64,000 bases of DNA from Paenibacillus sp. SYP-B3998. GTDB taxonomy: Bacteria > Bacillota > Bacilli > Paenibacillales > NBRC-103111. The stretch is from positions 496,001-560,000 of the forward strand of contig NZ_JAAIKC010000001.1 in the NCBI RefSeq assembly GCF_010820665.1, written 5' to 3'. The translations under genes and the position numbers were made by a program. A model generated the notes under the pieces. The model was not told the DNA's origin and did not search any database. It saw only the letters and a program-made list of their open reading frames with translations. Numbering within the stretch: the stretch's first letter is position 1; every line of letters begins with the position of its first letter. This document shows positions 7,461-17,277 of the stretch, one piece after another.

Positions 7461-8372
7461 ATGAATGCTACGATGAATAACCATATTTCTATCATTGGCG
7501 TCCCCATGCAGTATGGCGCCGACCGGCACGGTGCGGATATGGGACCAGGCGCGATTAGAGCCTCCAACATTCACCATAGGCTGGAATCATTGGGCTTTCA
7601 AATCGAAGATCTTGGCGATCTTCCTGTGAATCGAGTCATCGAGGCTTATCAAGCAGGCGAGAAGCTCAAGTATCTGAAAGAGATTATTCAAGTGAATCAT
7701 AAATTATGCGAAACGGTTGCGAGCGAAATGAAAAAGGGGCAATTCCCGCTCGTACTCGGAGGCGACCATAGTATTGCCATAGGAACGATTAAAGGCGTCT
7801 TGCAGCATGTCCCCAAATTAGGTGTGATCTGGTTTGATGCTCATACAGACGTTAATACGGAGGAAACGACATTCACGGGAAATATACACGGGATGTCATT
7901 GGCTGTCGCCCTGGGATATGGTCATCCAGAGCTCCTTTCCATCGGGGGGATTGAAGCCAGGCTGCGACCAGAGAATGTGGTCATCATCGGTGCGCGATCC
8001 ATTGATCAGGGTGAACGGAAATTTCTGAAGGATAAAGGCATACGAGTATTTACGATGCATGAAATTGATCGGAACGGCATGAAGCAGGTGATGGAAGAAG
8101 CGCTTCAGATAGTTACCGACGGTACAGACGGCGTTCATTTGAGCCTGGATTTGGACGGTATGGATCCAGGGGATGCGCCTGGTGTAGGTACGCCAGTCTC
8201 TGGAGGCATGTCTTACAGAGAGAGTCACTTTGCAATGGAGATGCTGCATGAACGTGGTTGTCTTGTCTCTGCTGAGTTTGTGGAAGTGAATCCGATGCTG
8301 GATCAAAACAATAAAACAGCCAAAACGGCGGTAGAGCTGATCGGTTCTGTATTTGGTGAACGTATTCTGTAG
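7461..8372 (+). CDS. rocF: Arginase
   Basis: Hydrolyses L-arginine to ornithine and urea. ATG 7461 follows GAAGGGG with 8-base spacing; a GTG at 7452 is also in frame. The 303-residue protein has the full di-manganese set: the His in GGDHSIAIG, DAHTDVNTEE with both Asp and His ligands, the catalytic His in GNIHGMSLAV, and LDLDGMDPGDAPGVGTP with both Asp ligands. It opens the run rocF-rocD-paralogue, 30 bases before the aminotransferase, so ornithine passes directly to the next enzyme. A RocR-like activator lies 2.2 kb downstream on the other strand. Confidence 0.93.
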   Translation: MNATMNNHISIIGVPMQYGADRHGADMGPGAIRASNIHHRLESLGFQIEDLGDLPVNRVIEAYQAGEKLKYLKEIIQVNHKLCETVASEMKKGQFPLVLGGDHSIAIGTIKGVLQHVPKLGVIWFDAHTDVNTEETTFTGNIHGMSLAVALGYGHPELLSIGGIEARLRPENVVIIGARSIDQGERKFLKDKGIRVFTMHEIDRNGMKQVMEEALQIVTDGTDGVHLSLDLDGMDPGDAPGVGTPVSGGMSYRESHFAMEMLHERGCLVSAEFVEVNPMLDQNNKTAKTAVELIGSVFGERIL

Positions 8373-8402
8373 CATAATGATAAGCAGGAGAGTGACAACA
8401 AG

Positions 8403-9590
8403 ATGAGCGACACAAGCCAAATTATTGAACAAACCGAAAAATTCGGAGCCCACAACTATCATCCGCTGCCGATTGTAATTTCACAGGCAGAGGGTGTTTG
8501 GGTCGAGGATCCGGAAGGCAACCGGTTTATGGATATGTTAAGCGCTTATTCGGCCCTGAATCATGGACATAGACACCCGAGGATTATTCAGGCGCTCAAG
8601 GATCAAGCGGATAAAGTGACATTGACATCGCGCGCTTTTCATAACGATCAGCTTGGGGAGTTTTATGAAAAGCTGTCAGCGTTGACAGGGAAATCGATGA
8701 TTTTACCGATGAACACCGGAGCTGAGGCGGTAGAAACGGCCCTCAAAGCAGTGAGGCGTTGGGCTTATCAAGTTAAGAAGGTTCCTGCTAATGAGGCCGA
8801 AATCATCGTTTGTGAAGGGAATTTCCATGGACGAACGATTACGGTGACCTCCTTTTCATCCTCTGAGGAATATAAAGATGGCTTTGGGCCGTTTACACCT
8901 GGCTTCAAGATCATTCCATACGGGGATCTGGCATCGCTGAAGCGGGCAATAACCCCGAAGACGGCGGCTTTCCTCATTGAACCGATTCAAGGAGAAGCGG
9001 GGATTGTTATTCCTGGGGAAGGCTTTTTGCAGCAAGCGTATCAGCTATGTAAAGAAAATAACGTTCTCTTTGTTGCCGATGAGATTCAAACAGGGTTTGG
9101 TCGAACAGGCAAGTTGTTCGCTTGTGAATGGGAATCTGTGAAGGCAGACGTTTATATTATGGGAAAAGCGCTTGGCGGCGGCGTGTTCCCGATATCTGCT
9201 GTTGCGGCTGATGCGGATATTTTGGGCGTGTTCAATCCCGGCTCGCATGGGTCCACATTTGGCGGTAACCCGTTGGGATGCGCAGTTGCGATTGCAGCAC
9301 TAGATGTGCTGAAGGATGAGCATTTGGTTGAACGTTCATTGGAACTGGGGAATTACTTTATTGAGAAATTACGCGAGATTCGAAATGAAGCGATCCATGA
9401 GGTGCGAGGACGCGGCTTGTTCATCGGCGTTGAACTAACCAAGCCAGCGAGGCCCTATTGCGAGCAATTGAAAGAGCTTGGCATTCTGTGCAAAGAAACG
9501 CACGAAACGACAATCCGTTTTGCCCCACCGCTTACGATTTCCAAAGAACAGCTAGATTGGGCGCTTGAACGCATAAAGCTTGTATTTTAA
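8403..9590 (+). CDS. rocD: Ornithine aminotransferase
   Basis: A PLP enzyme that converts ornithine plus 2-oxoglutarate to glutamate-5-semialdehyde and glutamate. It has 395 residues, normal for RocD. The N-terminus [20 protein letters not shown] is characteristic of this enzyme. The PLP phosphate site [12 protein letters not shown], the cofactor Asp in [13 protein letters not shown] and the Schiff-base Lys255 in MGKALGGG are all present. AGGAGAG lies just upstream. It acts between arginase and the P5C dehydrogenase at 13553. Confidence 0.95.
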   Translation: MSDTSQIIEQTEKFGAHNYHPLPIVISQAEGVWVEDPEGNRFMDMLSAYSALNHGHRHPRIIQALKDQADKVTLTSRAFHNDQLGEFYEKLSALTGKSMILPMNTGAEAVETALKAVRRWAYQVKKVPANEAEIIVCEGNFHGRTITVTSFSSSEEYKDGFGPFTPGFKIIPYGDLASLKRAITPKTAAFLIEPIQGEAGIVIPGEGFLQQAYQLCKENNVLFVADEIQTGFGRTGKLFACEWESVKADVYIMGKALGGGVFPISAVAADADILGVFNPGSHGSTFGGNPLGCAVAIAALDVLKDEHLVERSLELGNYFIEKLREIRNEAIHEVRGRGLFIGVELTKPARPYCEQLKELGILCKETHETTIRFAPPLTISKEQLDWALERIKLVF

Positions 9591-9610
9591 ACCAATATGA
9601 AGAGAAGAAG

Positions 9611-10531
9611 GTGATGATGATGACTCATCAGACGAATAAACAGCTAAGTCTCATTCAGGTGCCTTTCGGACTTGGAGCGGGTCGACCAGGTACAGAAGAA
9701 GGGCCTGAGAGCATAGTTCAGGCAGGGCTCCTCCGCCAAATACGTAAGACATCCTATGAGCTTGTTGGCGAATATAAGGTGAGATGTCCTCTACCTTCGT
9801 CTTCCTCGTCTAGCGATGGCAAGGTTAAGCATCTCCCGGAAGTGATTGACATGAGCAAGCTTGTGGCGAAGCAAGTTTCGCAAGCCATTGGCAGCGGGAC
9901 GTTCCCTCTTGTGCTAGGGGGCGACCATAGCGTAACGATTGGAGTGCTCGCTGGCGTAACTTCTCATTTGGCGAATCTAGGCGTAATATACTTCGATGCG
10001 CATGTTGGTCTGAATACCGAGGAGACAAGTCGGACGGGGCATGTCAATGGGATGTCCCTTGCCGTAGCGCTTGGCATAGCGGGGCTTAAGCTGAGCGACA
10101 TTTCCGGTTCAGAAGCTTTGATTAAGAAAGAGAACGTGGTCGTCATCGGCGTTCGAGATGTGGAGCCGAATGAGAGAGAGTTGATCGTGTCAGAAGGCAT
10201 TTCTTGTTTCACGATGCATGACATCGATCGAATGGGCATTGAGAAAGTCATTGAAAGGGCGCTTGCAATTGCGGGAGAAGGAACAGACGGTATTCATATC
10301 AGCTTTGCTGCTGATTCTTTAGATCCGCTAGAAGCCCCAGGTGTTGGGCTTCCGCTGCCAGGGGGGCTTACGTATCGGGAAGCGCACTTTGCCTGTGAGC
10401 TGCTGGCCGAATCCCATCGCATAGTGTCTATTGACGTTGTGGAAGTCAATTCAGCGCTGGATGAAAGCAGACGCACTGCGCGGCTTGCGGTAGGTCTGAT
10501 TACTTCACTGCTTGGCAAAAAAATTATATGA
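9611..10531 (+). CDS. Arginase-family paralogue with lost metal ligands and catalytic histidine (probable pseudoenzyme)
   Basis: The protein has 306 residues and aligns with the neighbouring arginase along its length, including GTFPLVLGGDHSVTIG and the C-terminal VVEVNSALDESRRTA. Key positions differ: DAHTD has become DAHVG (a metal Asp to Gly), GNIHGMSL has become GHVNGMSL (catalytic His to Asn), and LDLDGMDP has become FAADSLDP (a metal Asp to Ala). A di-manganese centre is therefore unlikely. The frame is intact and is preceded by AAGAAGGTG, so the gene is probably expressed. It sits 20 bases after rocD. A regulatory, subunit or ligand-sensing role is possible. A low-complexity loop (six Ser, about residue 61-66) is also unusual. 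Confidence 0.85.
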   Translation: MMMMTHQTNKQLSLIQVPFGLGAGRPGTEEGPESIVQAGLLRQIRKTSYELVGEYKVRCPLPSSSSSSDGKVKHLPEVIDMSKLVAKQVSQAIGSGTFPLVLGGDHSVTIGVLAGVTSHLANLGVIYFDAHVGLNTEETSRTGHVNGMSLAVALGIAGLKLSDISGSEALIKKENVVVIGVRDVEPNERELIVSEGISCFTMHDIDRMGIEKVIERALAIAGEGTDGIHISFAADSLDPLEAPGVGLPLPGGLTYREAHFACELLAESHRIVSIDVVEVNSALDESRRTARLAVGLITSLLGKKII

Positions 10532-10575
10532 AAAAAGTCGTTGCGGATGGCTTGAATCCATCCGTAACGACTCTG
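10532..10575 (-). terminator. Terminator between the arginase paralogue and the roc activator gene
   Basis: A 15-bp stem (AGTCGTT.CGGATGG and CCATCCG.AACGACT, one mismatch) is followed on the minus strand by TTTTTT. It serves the minus-strand activator gene and may also stop plus-strand transcription. Confidence 0.75.
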
Positions 10576-10591
10576 TAAACGACCGCAAAGA

Positions 10592-12340
10592 CTATTCTAG
10601 CTGATAGTCTTTTATTTTGTTGTACAACGTCCCGCGGGAAATTCCGAGAAGTTTGGCAGCTGCACTTTTGTTGCCTGCTGTTTTCAACAAGGCTTCTTCA
10701 ATGAGGTCAATTTCTTCTTGCTCGGTGCCTTTGGACTTTGGTATCTTGTCTGCTGTAAGCAGCGTATCCATTTCTGGATAGGCAAGACTTGGCTGTTGCT
10801 CTTGTAAGGAATGTGGTAAATGATCCAGCGTAATCAGATCTTCATCACTAAGAATGACACAGCGTTCGATGACATGTCGAAGCTCTTCTACGTTCCCGGG
10901 CCAACTGTAGTTGGTGAAAGCCAGTATGACCTCGGGCGAAAGTAGGGGAACCGGCTTATGATATTGTAAGGAAAATTGCTTCAGGTACATTTGGAGCATT
11001 GCTGGCATATCTTCGATTCTTTCCCTTAAAGGCGGGATTCGAATGGAGATGACACCAAGCGAATAGTACAAATCAGATCGAAACTCGTGATTCTCTACTA
11101 ACATAACCAAGTCCTGTGTAGAGGAGGCGATGATTCGTGTGCGTACAGGAATCGGGATGCTTCCCCCCGTACGAATGATCGTTTGTTGGTTGATATAGTC
11201 ATAAAGCTTGGCCTGTAGGTCTAAAGGAAGTCGATCAATTTCATTGATAAATAGGGTGCCATCCTTGGCTTGTTCCAGCTTGCCTGCTTGTCCAGTATCG
11301 CTTCCTGTGAAAGCCCCGCCCTGGAAGCCGAATAATTCGGTTTCCAGCAAACCTGGGGGGACAATTCCGCAATTAACAGAAAGGAACAATTGAGTGGAGC
11401 GAGGGCTTGCGTTATGAATGATTTGCGCAAGCTGTTCCTTACCTACGCCTGCTTCACCAACTAGCAAAACAGGTGTATCCATAATGGCGACCTTTTTGGC
11501 CCACTGAACAACTTTGCCGATAGCGGGTCCCTTGCCTTTGATCAATGAAAAAAGATCCTCCGTATTCGGCTTGTGAGGAAGCTCGAAGGTATGAGAAGTC
11601 GTTAATTGATCGTTCAAGCGAACTAATTGTGTAATGTCTTGCTCGGCTGCAATCCCGCCGATAATGAGCCCCTGCATATCTCGTATCGGCGAGGCATTGA
11701 TGAGCACGTGGGTGTCCGGCCGAGGACGATGGTACGTATTTCGAATCATTCGCCCTTCGTCCAGAATTCTCAGAACCATAAGATTCTCCGTGTCAAAAAG
11801 ATCGCCAATGCCTCTTCCTAAAATATCAGCTTGAGGAAGATCATAGATTTCTTCGGCAATTGTGTTCCAGCAGATGACTGCGCCGTGCTGATCGACGACC
11901 GTTACCGCATCGGTAACGGTTTCAGCCAATGTGGAGAAGTAAGCCGACCATCGCTGCTGCTCCTTGATTGAAAACTGTAGTAATGCAGATAGGAGAGCGT
12001 ACCCTTTGATATGTCCATCGCTATCCTTGAAGAGAAAAGGACGATTGGCGGTTGATGGAAGATGAACCAGCAGGGAATTCCAGCTGTTCGTTTCTTCGTA
12101 AGGAAGAATCGTACTGAAAAAGTATCGATTTCCTGCCAAATAAGCTGCGATATCAATGTTTGAATTTGTTTGAAACTGTATCAGACTCAAATCCTCTGGG
12201 ATGAATAAACAAGCCTCGCTGCTTACTGCAACTAAGACGGCTTGTTTGTTTTGCAAATAGGACGAGAGCTCTCCAATTGTAGATGAAGCAGAAAGCTCAT
12301 GGAAATGAGTGTTCAATGGAAAGTGTTCATTTTTGAACAT
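10592..12340 (-). CDS. rocR: Sigma-54-dependent activator, RocR-like (PAS, AAA+, Fis-type HTH)
   Basis: A 582-residue enhancer-binding activator. Residues 135-235 are a PAS domain (VTVVDQHGAVICWNTIAEEI), residues 255-485 the AAA+ domain with Walker A GEAGVGKEQL, the sigma-54 contact loop GAFTGS (usual form GAFTGA) and Walker B GTLFINEIDRL, and residues 540-582 a Fis-type helix-turn-helix (NKSAAAKLLGISRGTLYNKI). In B. subtilis RocR activates roc genes in response to ornithine/citrulline. The position between the arginase set and the proline genes supports that role here. The exact target sites were not found. The last residue of GAFTGA being Ser is tolerated in some family members. Confidence 0.85.
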   Translation of the reverse strand: MFKNEHFPLNTHFHELSASSTIGELSSYLQNKQAVLVAVSSEACLFIPEDLSLIQFQTNSNIDIAAYLAGNRYFFSTILPYEETNSWNSLLVHLPSTANRPFLFKDSDGHIKGYALLSALLQFSIKEQQRWSAYFSTLAETVTDAVTVVDQHGAVICWNTIAEEIYDLPQADILGRGIGDLFDTENLMVLRILDEGRMIRNTYHRPRPDTHVLINASPIRDMQGLIIGGIAAEQDITQLVRLNDQLTTSHTFELPHKPNTEDLFSLIKGKGPAIGKVVQWAKKVAIMDTPVLLVGEAGVGKEQLAQIIHNASPRSTQLFLSVNCGIVPPGLLETELFGFQGGAFTGSDTGQAGKLEQAKDGTLFINEIDRLPLDLQAKLYDYINQQTIIRTGGSIPIPVRTRIIASSTQDLVMLVENHEFRSDLYYSLGVISIRIPPLRERIEDMPAMLQMYLKQFSLQYHKPVPLLSPEVILAFTNYSWPGNVEELRHVIERCVILSDEDLITLDHLPHSLQEQQPSLAYPEMDTLLTADKIPKSKGTEQEEIDLIEEALLKTAGNKSAAAKLLGISRGTLYNKIKDYQLE

Positions 12341-12611
12341 AGTTTACCTCGCGGACTTGTCATTCGTTTCGTTTAAATTTACCATGAAAGCGATGTCGAT
12401 TCAACACGATTGGTGAGGAAAATGAATATTTATAGAGATAACGATAGGATACAAATATGAAATTATTTTTCAATGCGTGTTCAATGGGGGGTGTGCAATT
12501 TATTCCCATTTAATTTATTTTAAACAACATCTGTTCAAAAGTGAAGTTATGTTGTATAGTTAACTCATGCAATTATACAACATTGTTCAATTCCAATGGA
12601 GGAATATATAC
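12341..12611. promoter_or_regulatory. Divergent control region between the roc activator and the proline dehydrogenase gene
   Basis: About 270 AT-rich bases with no gene. A probable housekeeping promoter for the proline dehydrogenase gene is TGTTCA, 17 bases, TATAGT at about 12531-12559. A GGGGGGTGTGC stretch near 12486 looks at first like a sigma-54 site, but its spacing is wrong. Confidence 0.4.
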
Positions 12612-13526
12612 ATGGAAATCATGCTGAGAAATATGTTTCAAGCATTGGGGAAGAGCCGCTCTGCTAATCGATTAGCCAAGAAGTACGGTCTTCGCTTTGG
12701 GGCCGCCCGATTTGTTGCGGGTGAGACGATCAAGCAATCCATTGATGCTGTGCGAGGATTAAATGTAAGCGGTCGCATAGCCACATTGGATCATCTGGGC
12801 GAATTCGTTTTTAGTGAAGAGGAAGCCAGAGAATCTGCGGATATGTGCATTCAAACGTTGGATGCGATAGCTGAATCTGGTGTTCAATCCAATCTTTCAT
12901 TGAAAATGACTTCCCTAGGTCTTGATATAAGCAAAGACCTTTGCATGAACAATATGAAACGCATTTTAGATCGTGCGCGTCAGCATGGCAATTTTGTTCG
13001 GATCGATATGGAGGATTACGCGCATTGTCAAATCTCGCTTGATATTTATCGAGAACTTCGAGAACAATATGATAATGTGGGCATTGTGATTCAAGCATAT
13101 CTCTTCCGCACAGAGCAAGATATTCAGGATTTGAGTGCGCTTAGAGCTAATTTGCGTCTCGTTAAAGGCGCTTATAAGGAATCAGTACAAGTCGCTTATC
13201 CTGAAAAAAAAGATGTTGATGAGAACTATAAAAAAATTATCCAAATGCACCTGAAAAATGGCCATTACGCAGCGATTGCCAGTCATGATGAAGTCATTAT
13301 TAACTTCACGAAGCAGTTCGTCAGTGCGCAAGGAATTAGCAGAGATCAATTCGAATTTCAGATGCTTTATGGGATTTGTGAAGAGCTTCAAAAACAATTA
13401 GTGAGCGAAGGGTACCGGGTGCGCGTTTATGTGCCTTACGGTGTCGATTGGTTCGGATACTTTATGAGACGTTTAGCTGAACGACCAGCCAATGTTTGGT
13501 TTGTTCTTAAAAATATGTTCAAATAG
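12612..13526 (+). CDS. putB: Proline dehydrogenase
   Basis: FAD-linked oxidation of L-proline to pyrroline-5-carboxylate at the membrane. ATG 12612 follows GGAGG with 9-base spacing; the frame is open from 12567, but that part is probably untranslated. The 304-residue length fits monofunctional Gram-positive enzymes. Conserved family signatures include [10 protein letters not shown] (substrate and flavin contact), [11 protein letters not shown], and the C-terminal [25 protein letters not shown], which carries the arginines that bind the proline carboxylate. It is followed 26 bases later by the P5C dehydrogenase gene, so the two steps from proline to glutamate are co-transcribed. Confidence 0.93.
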   Translation: MEIMLRNMFQALGKSRSANRLAKKYGLRFGAARFVAGETIKQSIDAVRGLNVSGRIATLDHLGEFVFSEEEARESADMCIQTLDAIAESGVQSNLSLKMTSLGLDISKDLCMNNMKRILDRARQHGNFVRIDMEDYAHCQISLDIYRELREQYDNVGIVIQAYLFRTEQDIQDLSALRANLRLVKGAYKESVQVAYPEKKDVDENYKKIIQMHLKNGHYAAIASHDEVIINFTKQFVSAQGISRDQFEFQMLYGICEELQKQLVSEGYRVRVYVPYGVDWFGYFMRRLAERPANVWFVLKNMFK

Positions 13527-13552
13527 ACCCGCAAAGGGAGAGGAGCAATAAG

Positions 13553-15121
13553 ATGACTACATTCACAAAAGTAAGCGCATACGCAAACGAACCTTTTACT
13601 AATTTCGCTTTGGATGAAAATAAACAAGCGATGGAAGCGGCAATTGCCAAAGTAAAAAGCGAATTAGGCCAAGAGTACCCGTTGTATATCGGAGCTGAAA
13701 AAGTGGTCACCGAAGCTAAAATCAAATCGATTAACCCAGGTAATGTGGATGAAGTGATTGGTTATGTAAGCAAAGCGGATCAAGCTCTAGCGGAAAAGGC
13801 GATGCAAGTCGCTTTGCAAACTTTTGAATCCTGGAAGCGGGTTCCGGCTCGGGAACGTGCAGAATATTTGTTTAAAGCGGCTAAGCTTATGCGTGAGCGT
13901 AAACATGAATTTTCTGCGCTTATGATTTTAGAGTCCGGTAAAAATTATGTAGAAGCTGACGTAGATACTGCGGAAGCTATTGATTTCATCGAGTTCTATG
14001 CACGTGAAATTATTCGTTTGAGTGAAATCAACGAGACGCAACCACTAGCCAAACTTGCTGGCGAAGATAATAACATTTCTTATATCCCACTTGGTGTAGG
14101 CGTCGTTATTCCGCCATGGAATTTCCCTTTAGCGATTTGCGTAGGTATGACAACTGCTGCTGTGGTATCAGGGAATACAGTGCTACTTAAACCTGCTTCC
14201 ACAACGCCTGTGATTGCTCATAAGTTTGTTGCGCTCATGGAAGAAGTAGGACTTCCTGCCGGTGTTATTAACTTCATCCCGGGAAGCGGTGCAGAAGTTG
14301 GCGATTATTTAACGACACATCCGAAAACTCGTTTCATTAGCTTTACAGGCTCCAAAGAGGTTGGTTTGCGCATCAACAAGCTGGCCGCAGACACTGTTCC
14401 AGGTCAAATTTGGATCAAACGCGTTGTTGCTGAAATGGGTGGAAAAGACGGTGTCATCGTCGATGAAACAGCGGATCTGGAAGCAGCAGCGGCTGCGATC
14501 GTTGCTTCGGCCTTCGGTTTCCAAGGACAAAAATGTTCGGCTGGTTCAAGAGCGGTTATTGTTGAATCCGTCTATGATCAAGTTGTTGACCGAGTTGTCG
14601 CTTTGACGAAACAACTGCAAATAGGTCTACCTGAGCACAATTATGCAGCAGGTCCGGTTATCGACAAGACCTCATATGAAAGAATTCTGGACTACATCGA
14701 AGTCGGGAAGCAAGAAGGTACTTTGCTTGCTGGTGGGGAGAAGGCTGAAGGCAATGGTTATTATATTCAGCCAACCGTTATCGGCGATGTGAACGGCAAA
14801 GCGCGCATTATGCAAGAAGAGATCTTCGGACCTGTTTTGGCTATCGCAAAAGCAAAGGACTGGCAAGAAGCGATTGCAATCTACAACGACACCGAGTTTG
14901 GTTTGACAGGGGCATACTTCTCAACGAATGAAGAACGTATTGCTGAGGCTCTCGAAACGGTTCATTGCGGCAACTTATATATCAATCGTAAATGCACAGG
15001 CGCTTTGGTTGGTGTACATCCTTTCGGCGGATTCAATATGTCGGGAACGGATTCCAAAGCAGGCGGCTATGATTACCTCTTGCTCTTCACACAAGCGAAA
15101 TTAACATCGCGTAAAATTTAA
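13553..15121 (+). CDS. rocA: L-glutamate gamma-semialdehyde (P5C) dehydrogenase
   Basis: Oxidises glutamate-5-semialdehyde to glutamate with NAD+. It has 522 residues, as expected for RocA/PutC. It shows the NAD-binding loop (FTGSKEVG), the general base Glu in [11 protein letters not shown], the nucleophile Cys328 in [10 protein letters not shown], and the typical end [27 protein letters not shown] precedes the start. It serves both the arginine route (through ornithine aminotransferase) and the proline route, and is followed by a strong terminator. Confidence 0.95.
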   Translation: MTTFTKVSAYANEPFTNFALDENKQAMEAAIAKVKSELGQEYPLYIGAEKVVTEAKIKSINPGNVDEVIGYVSKADQALAEKAMQVALQTFESWKRVPARERAEYLFKAAKLMRERKHEFSALMILESGKNYVEADVDTAEAIDFIEFYAREIIRLSEINETQPLAKLAGEDNNISYIPLGVGVVIPPWNFPLAICVGMTTAAVVSGNTVLLKPASTTPVIAHKFVALMEEVGLPAGVINFIPGSGAEVGDYLTTHPKTRFISFTGSKEVGLRINKLAADTVPGQIWIKRVVAEMGGKDGVIVDETADLEAAAAAIVASAFGFQGQKCSAGSRAVIVESVYDQVVDRVVALTKQLQIGLPEHNYAAGPVIDKTSYERILDYIEVGKQEGTLLAGGEKAEGNGYYIQPTVIGDVNGKARIMQEEIFGPVLAIAKAKDWQEAIAIYNDTEFGLTGAYFSTNEERIAEALETVHCGNLYINRKCTGALVGVHPFGGFNMSGTDSKAGGYDYLLLFTQAKLTSRKI

Positions 15122-15127
15122 TCTAGC

Positions 15128-15166
15128 AGAGGGCCTTCCAAAAATATTTGGAAGGCTCTTTTTTTG
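15128..15166 (+). terminator. Rho-independent terminator of the proline operon
   Basis: The stem GGCCTTCCAA/TTGGAAGGCTC (a bulged stem of about 10 bp) is followed by seven Ts. The T run touches the Fnr box of the next gene. Confidence 0.85.
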
Positions 15167-15180
15167 TGACATTCATCACA
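15165..15180 (+). promoter_or_regulatory. Fnr box of the universal stress protein gene
   Basis: TGTGACATTCATCACA fits TGTGA-N6-TCACA perfectly. A -10 element TATGAT lies at 15203-15208, which puts the box centre at about -42 from the expected start, the position from which Fnr/Crp proteins activate. Confidence 0.85.
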
Positions 15181-15238
15181 GCGGCGTCTGGCGAATGCTT
15201 GATATGATGATTTCATCAAAACAAAGAGGTGAGAGAAT

Positions 15239-15670
15239 ATGCTGTACGCCAAAATTGTAGTCGCATATGACGGTTCCGAAGCATCTGAGAAAGCGCTAGA
15301 CGCCGCACTGAAATTAGCCAAATTAAATCACTTTTCCAAATTAGAAATTGTTCATGTTTTTAATCTTCCGACTTACGTCATCGGATCATCTGTCATTATT
15401 CCGCCAATTGCCATTGAACGTAATTATCTTGATTATTCCGACCAAGTCGTAGAGAAGCTGAAAGAGACGATTGTCGATTTCACGAATACGAATATTCAGA
15501 TCAAGCAAGGTCCTATCGCCAAAACAATTATCGACTATGCAGATGAAGTTAATGCAGATCTGATTATTGTCGGAAGCCGTGGACTCAACAGCTTTGGAGA
15601 ATTCGTGCTGGGCAGCGTCAGTCATAATGTTGTCCATCATGCGAAGAAGCCGGTACTGGTTGTGAAGTAA
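15239..15670 (+). CDS. Universal stress protein (UspA family)
   Basis: A 143-residue cytoplasmic single-domain Usp. The N-terminus YAKIVVAYDGSEASEKALD holds the conserved Asp and the C-terminal loop GSRGLNSFGEFVLGSVSHNV matches the ATP-binding G-2x-G-9x-G(S) pattern, so it probably binds ATP. AGAGGTGAGAG precedes the start. The Fnr box upstream indicates induction when oxygen falls, in keeping with the cyd genes that follow. No partner is evident. Confidence 0.9.
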   Translation: MLYAKIVVAYDGSEASEKALDAALKLAKLNHFSKLEIVHVFNLPTYVIGSSVIIPPIAIERNYLDYSDQVVEKLKETIVDFTNTNIQIKQGPIAKTIIDYADEVNADLIIVGSRGLNSFGEFVLGSVSHNVVHHAKKPVLVVK

Positions 15671-15710
15671 TTGTTGTCTCTATCCGTTTTCAAAGTTTTT
15701 ATAGTTCATG

Positions 15711-15736
15711 AGCGACCGCGAAGGTCGCTTTTTTTT
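15711..15736 (+). terminator. Rho-independent terminator after the stress protein gene
   Basis: The stem AGCGACC/GGTCGCT with a 5-base loop is followed by eight Ts. Confidence 0.85.
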
Positions 15737-15767
15737 GCCTAATTTTGTTCAAAAATATGATCGCGAT

Positions 15768-15783
15768 TGTGATATTCATCACA
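15768..15783 (+). promoter_or_regulatory. Fnr box of the cydAB operon
   Basis: TGTGATATTCATCACA is a perfect TGTGA-N6-TCACA palindrome. The -10 element TATACT at 15805-15810 begins 21 bases after it, placing the box centre at -41.5. No good -35 is seen, as expected for an activated promoter. Confidence 0.88.
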
Positions 15784-15838
15784 TGCAAAGCACGCTTTGC
15801 GATTTATACTTATAACGAAAAGAAGGGAGGCGCTAATT

Positions 15839-17233
15839 TTGGAAGCATTAGACCTAAGTCGGTGGCAGTTCGGAATAACAACAGTTTACCATTTTTTAAT
15901 CGTACCTCTATCTATTGGTCTTGCGTATCTGATTGCTTGTATGCAAACGATGTATGTGGTCAAAAAGGACGACAAGTACAAAACAATGGCACAATTTTGG
16001 GGTAAATTGTTTCTCCTTAATTTTGCAGTAGGCGTCGTGACAGGGATTATGCAAGAGTTTCAGTTCGGAATGAACTGGGCAGATTATTCTCGGTTTGTTG
16101 GAGCCATCTTTGGCGGGCCTCTTGCCGTAGAGGCTTTAGTTACTTTTTTCTTAGAATCAACATTCCTAGGCTTATGGATTTTCGGTTGGGATCGGCTGTC
16201 GAAAAAGGTGCATTTGGCATGCATATGGATTGTAGCGATTGCAGCCACTTTATCTGCATTTTGGATTCTGAGCGCAAACTCCTTTATGCAGGAGCCTGTC
16301 GGCTACGCTATTCGGAATGGACGTGCGGAGATGACGAATTTCTTCGCGCTGATCGGCAACAAACAGCTATGGGTAGAATTCCCGCATGTCATTTTTGGGG
16401 CTCTTGCCACTGGAGCGTTGTTCGTGACAGGCGTCAGCGCCTATCAAATCCTACGCAAACACAGGGTGGATATATTTAAAGCCTCTTTTACAATAGGGAT
16501 CGTGTTTGCGCTCGTGGCAAGCTTTATGACAGCTGTAGCTGGACATGGGCAAGCCCAGCATTTGATGAAATCTCAGCCGATGAAGATGGCTGCATCAGAA
16601 GCACTTTGGAATACAACGGGGGATAGCGCCCCTTGGACCGTATTTGCTCGAATCGATGTCAAGAAGCAGGAAAACAAGTCTCAATTAGAAATTCCCTATG
16701 CATTAAGCATTCTTTCGTATAACAAACTTACTGGCAGTGTGCCTGGTATGAATCAACTGCAGGCCGAGTACGAGGTGAAATACGGTCCTGGCAACTATAT
16801 TCCGCCAGTGAAGACGACCTTCTGGAGCTTCCGCATCATGGTAGCGGCTGGCGTACTCATGATTCTGCTTAGTCTGGTCGGAACCTACGCCGCTTTGCGC
16901 AATCGCTTAGAAGGGTACCGTCGTTATTTGAAATGGATGATACCCGCCATTAGTCTTCCTTATATCGCGAACTCAGCGGGCTGGATCATGACAGAGGTGG
17001 GAAGGCAGCCTTGGACTGTATTCGGTTTGCATAAGACAGAAGACGGGGTGTCGCCTCTTGTTTCCACTTCCATGGTAGCGACCTCGTTAATCGGTTTTGT
17101 GCTTGTTTATGGCATTTTGGCAATCGTGTTTGTGTACCTTGTCGTCCATTTCGTACGCAAGGGAGTCGAAGAGGAAGGCCACGGTCTTCATGCTCAGGAC
17201 GAACGTGAGGGAAGCATGGCAACCCTGCTGTAA
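15839..17233 (+). CDS. cydA: Cytochrome bd ubiquinol oxidase subunit I
   Basis: The haem-carrying subunit of the high-affinity quinol oxidase in the cytoplasmic membrane. TTG 15839 is preferred, with GGGAGG at 15825-15830; the frame opens at 15797, but no ribosome site fits there. The 464-residue product begins LEALDLSRWQFGITTVYHF with the conserved N-terminal His for haem. It has nine or so membrane segments, the haem-d/b helix GRAEMTNFFALIGNKQLWVEFPH, and GWIMTEVGRQPWTVFGL, the family signature. The quinol loop (about residues 250-310) is the short Gram-positive form. An Fnr box precedes it, and cydB follows at 45 bases. Confidence 0.95.
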   Translation: MEALDLSRWQFGITTVYHFLIVPLSIGLAYLIACMQTMYVVKKDDKYKTMAQFWGKLFLLNFAVGVVTGIMQEFQFGMNWADYSRFVGAIFGGPLAVEALVTFFLESTFLGLWIFGWDRLSKKVHLACIWIVAIAATLSAFWILSANSFMQEPVGYAIRNGRAEMTNFFALIGNKQLWVEFPHVIFGALATGALFVTGVSAYQILRKHRVDIFKASFTIGIVFALVASFMTAVAGHGQAQHLMKSQPMKMAASEALWNTTGDSAPWTVFARIDVKKQENKSQLEIPYALSILSYNKLTGSVPGMNQLQAEYEVKYGPGNYIPPVKTTFWSFRIMVAAGVLMILLSLVGTYAALRNRLEGYRRYLKWMIPAISLPYIANSAGWIMTEVGRQPWTVFGLHKTEDGVSPLVSTSMVATSLIGFVLVYGILAIVFVYLVVHFVRKGVEEEGHGLHAQDEREGSMATLL

Positions 17234-17277
17234 GACAGGGAGCTGATGAATAATAAGAAAGTGAGGGGAAATCACCT

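Noticed and set aside
7896..8462. Minus-strand ORF of 188 codons over the arginase gene
   Set aside because: It lies opposite a certain arginase gene and has no recognisable domain; a shadow of its codon pattern.
12478..12500. Sigma-54 promoter before the proline dehydrogenase gene
   Set aside because: The GG and GC elements are 7 bases apart rather than the 10 needed, and TGGCAC is missing.
13436..13725. Minus-strand ORFs across the putB-rocA junction
   Set aside because: They overlap two well-supported genes and have no start signals or domains.
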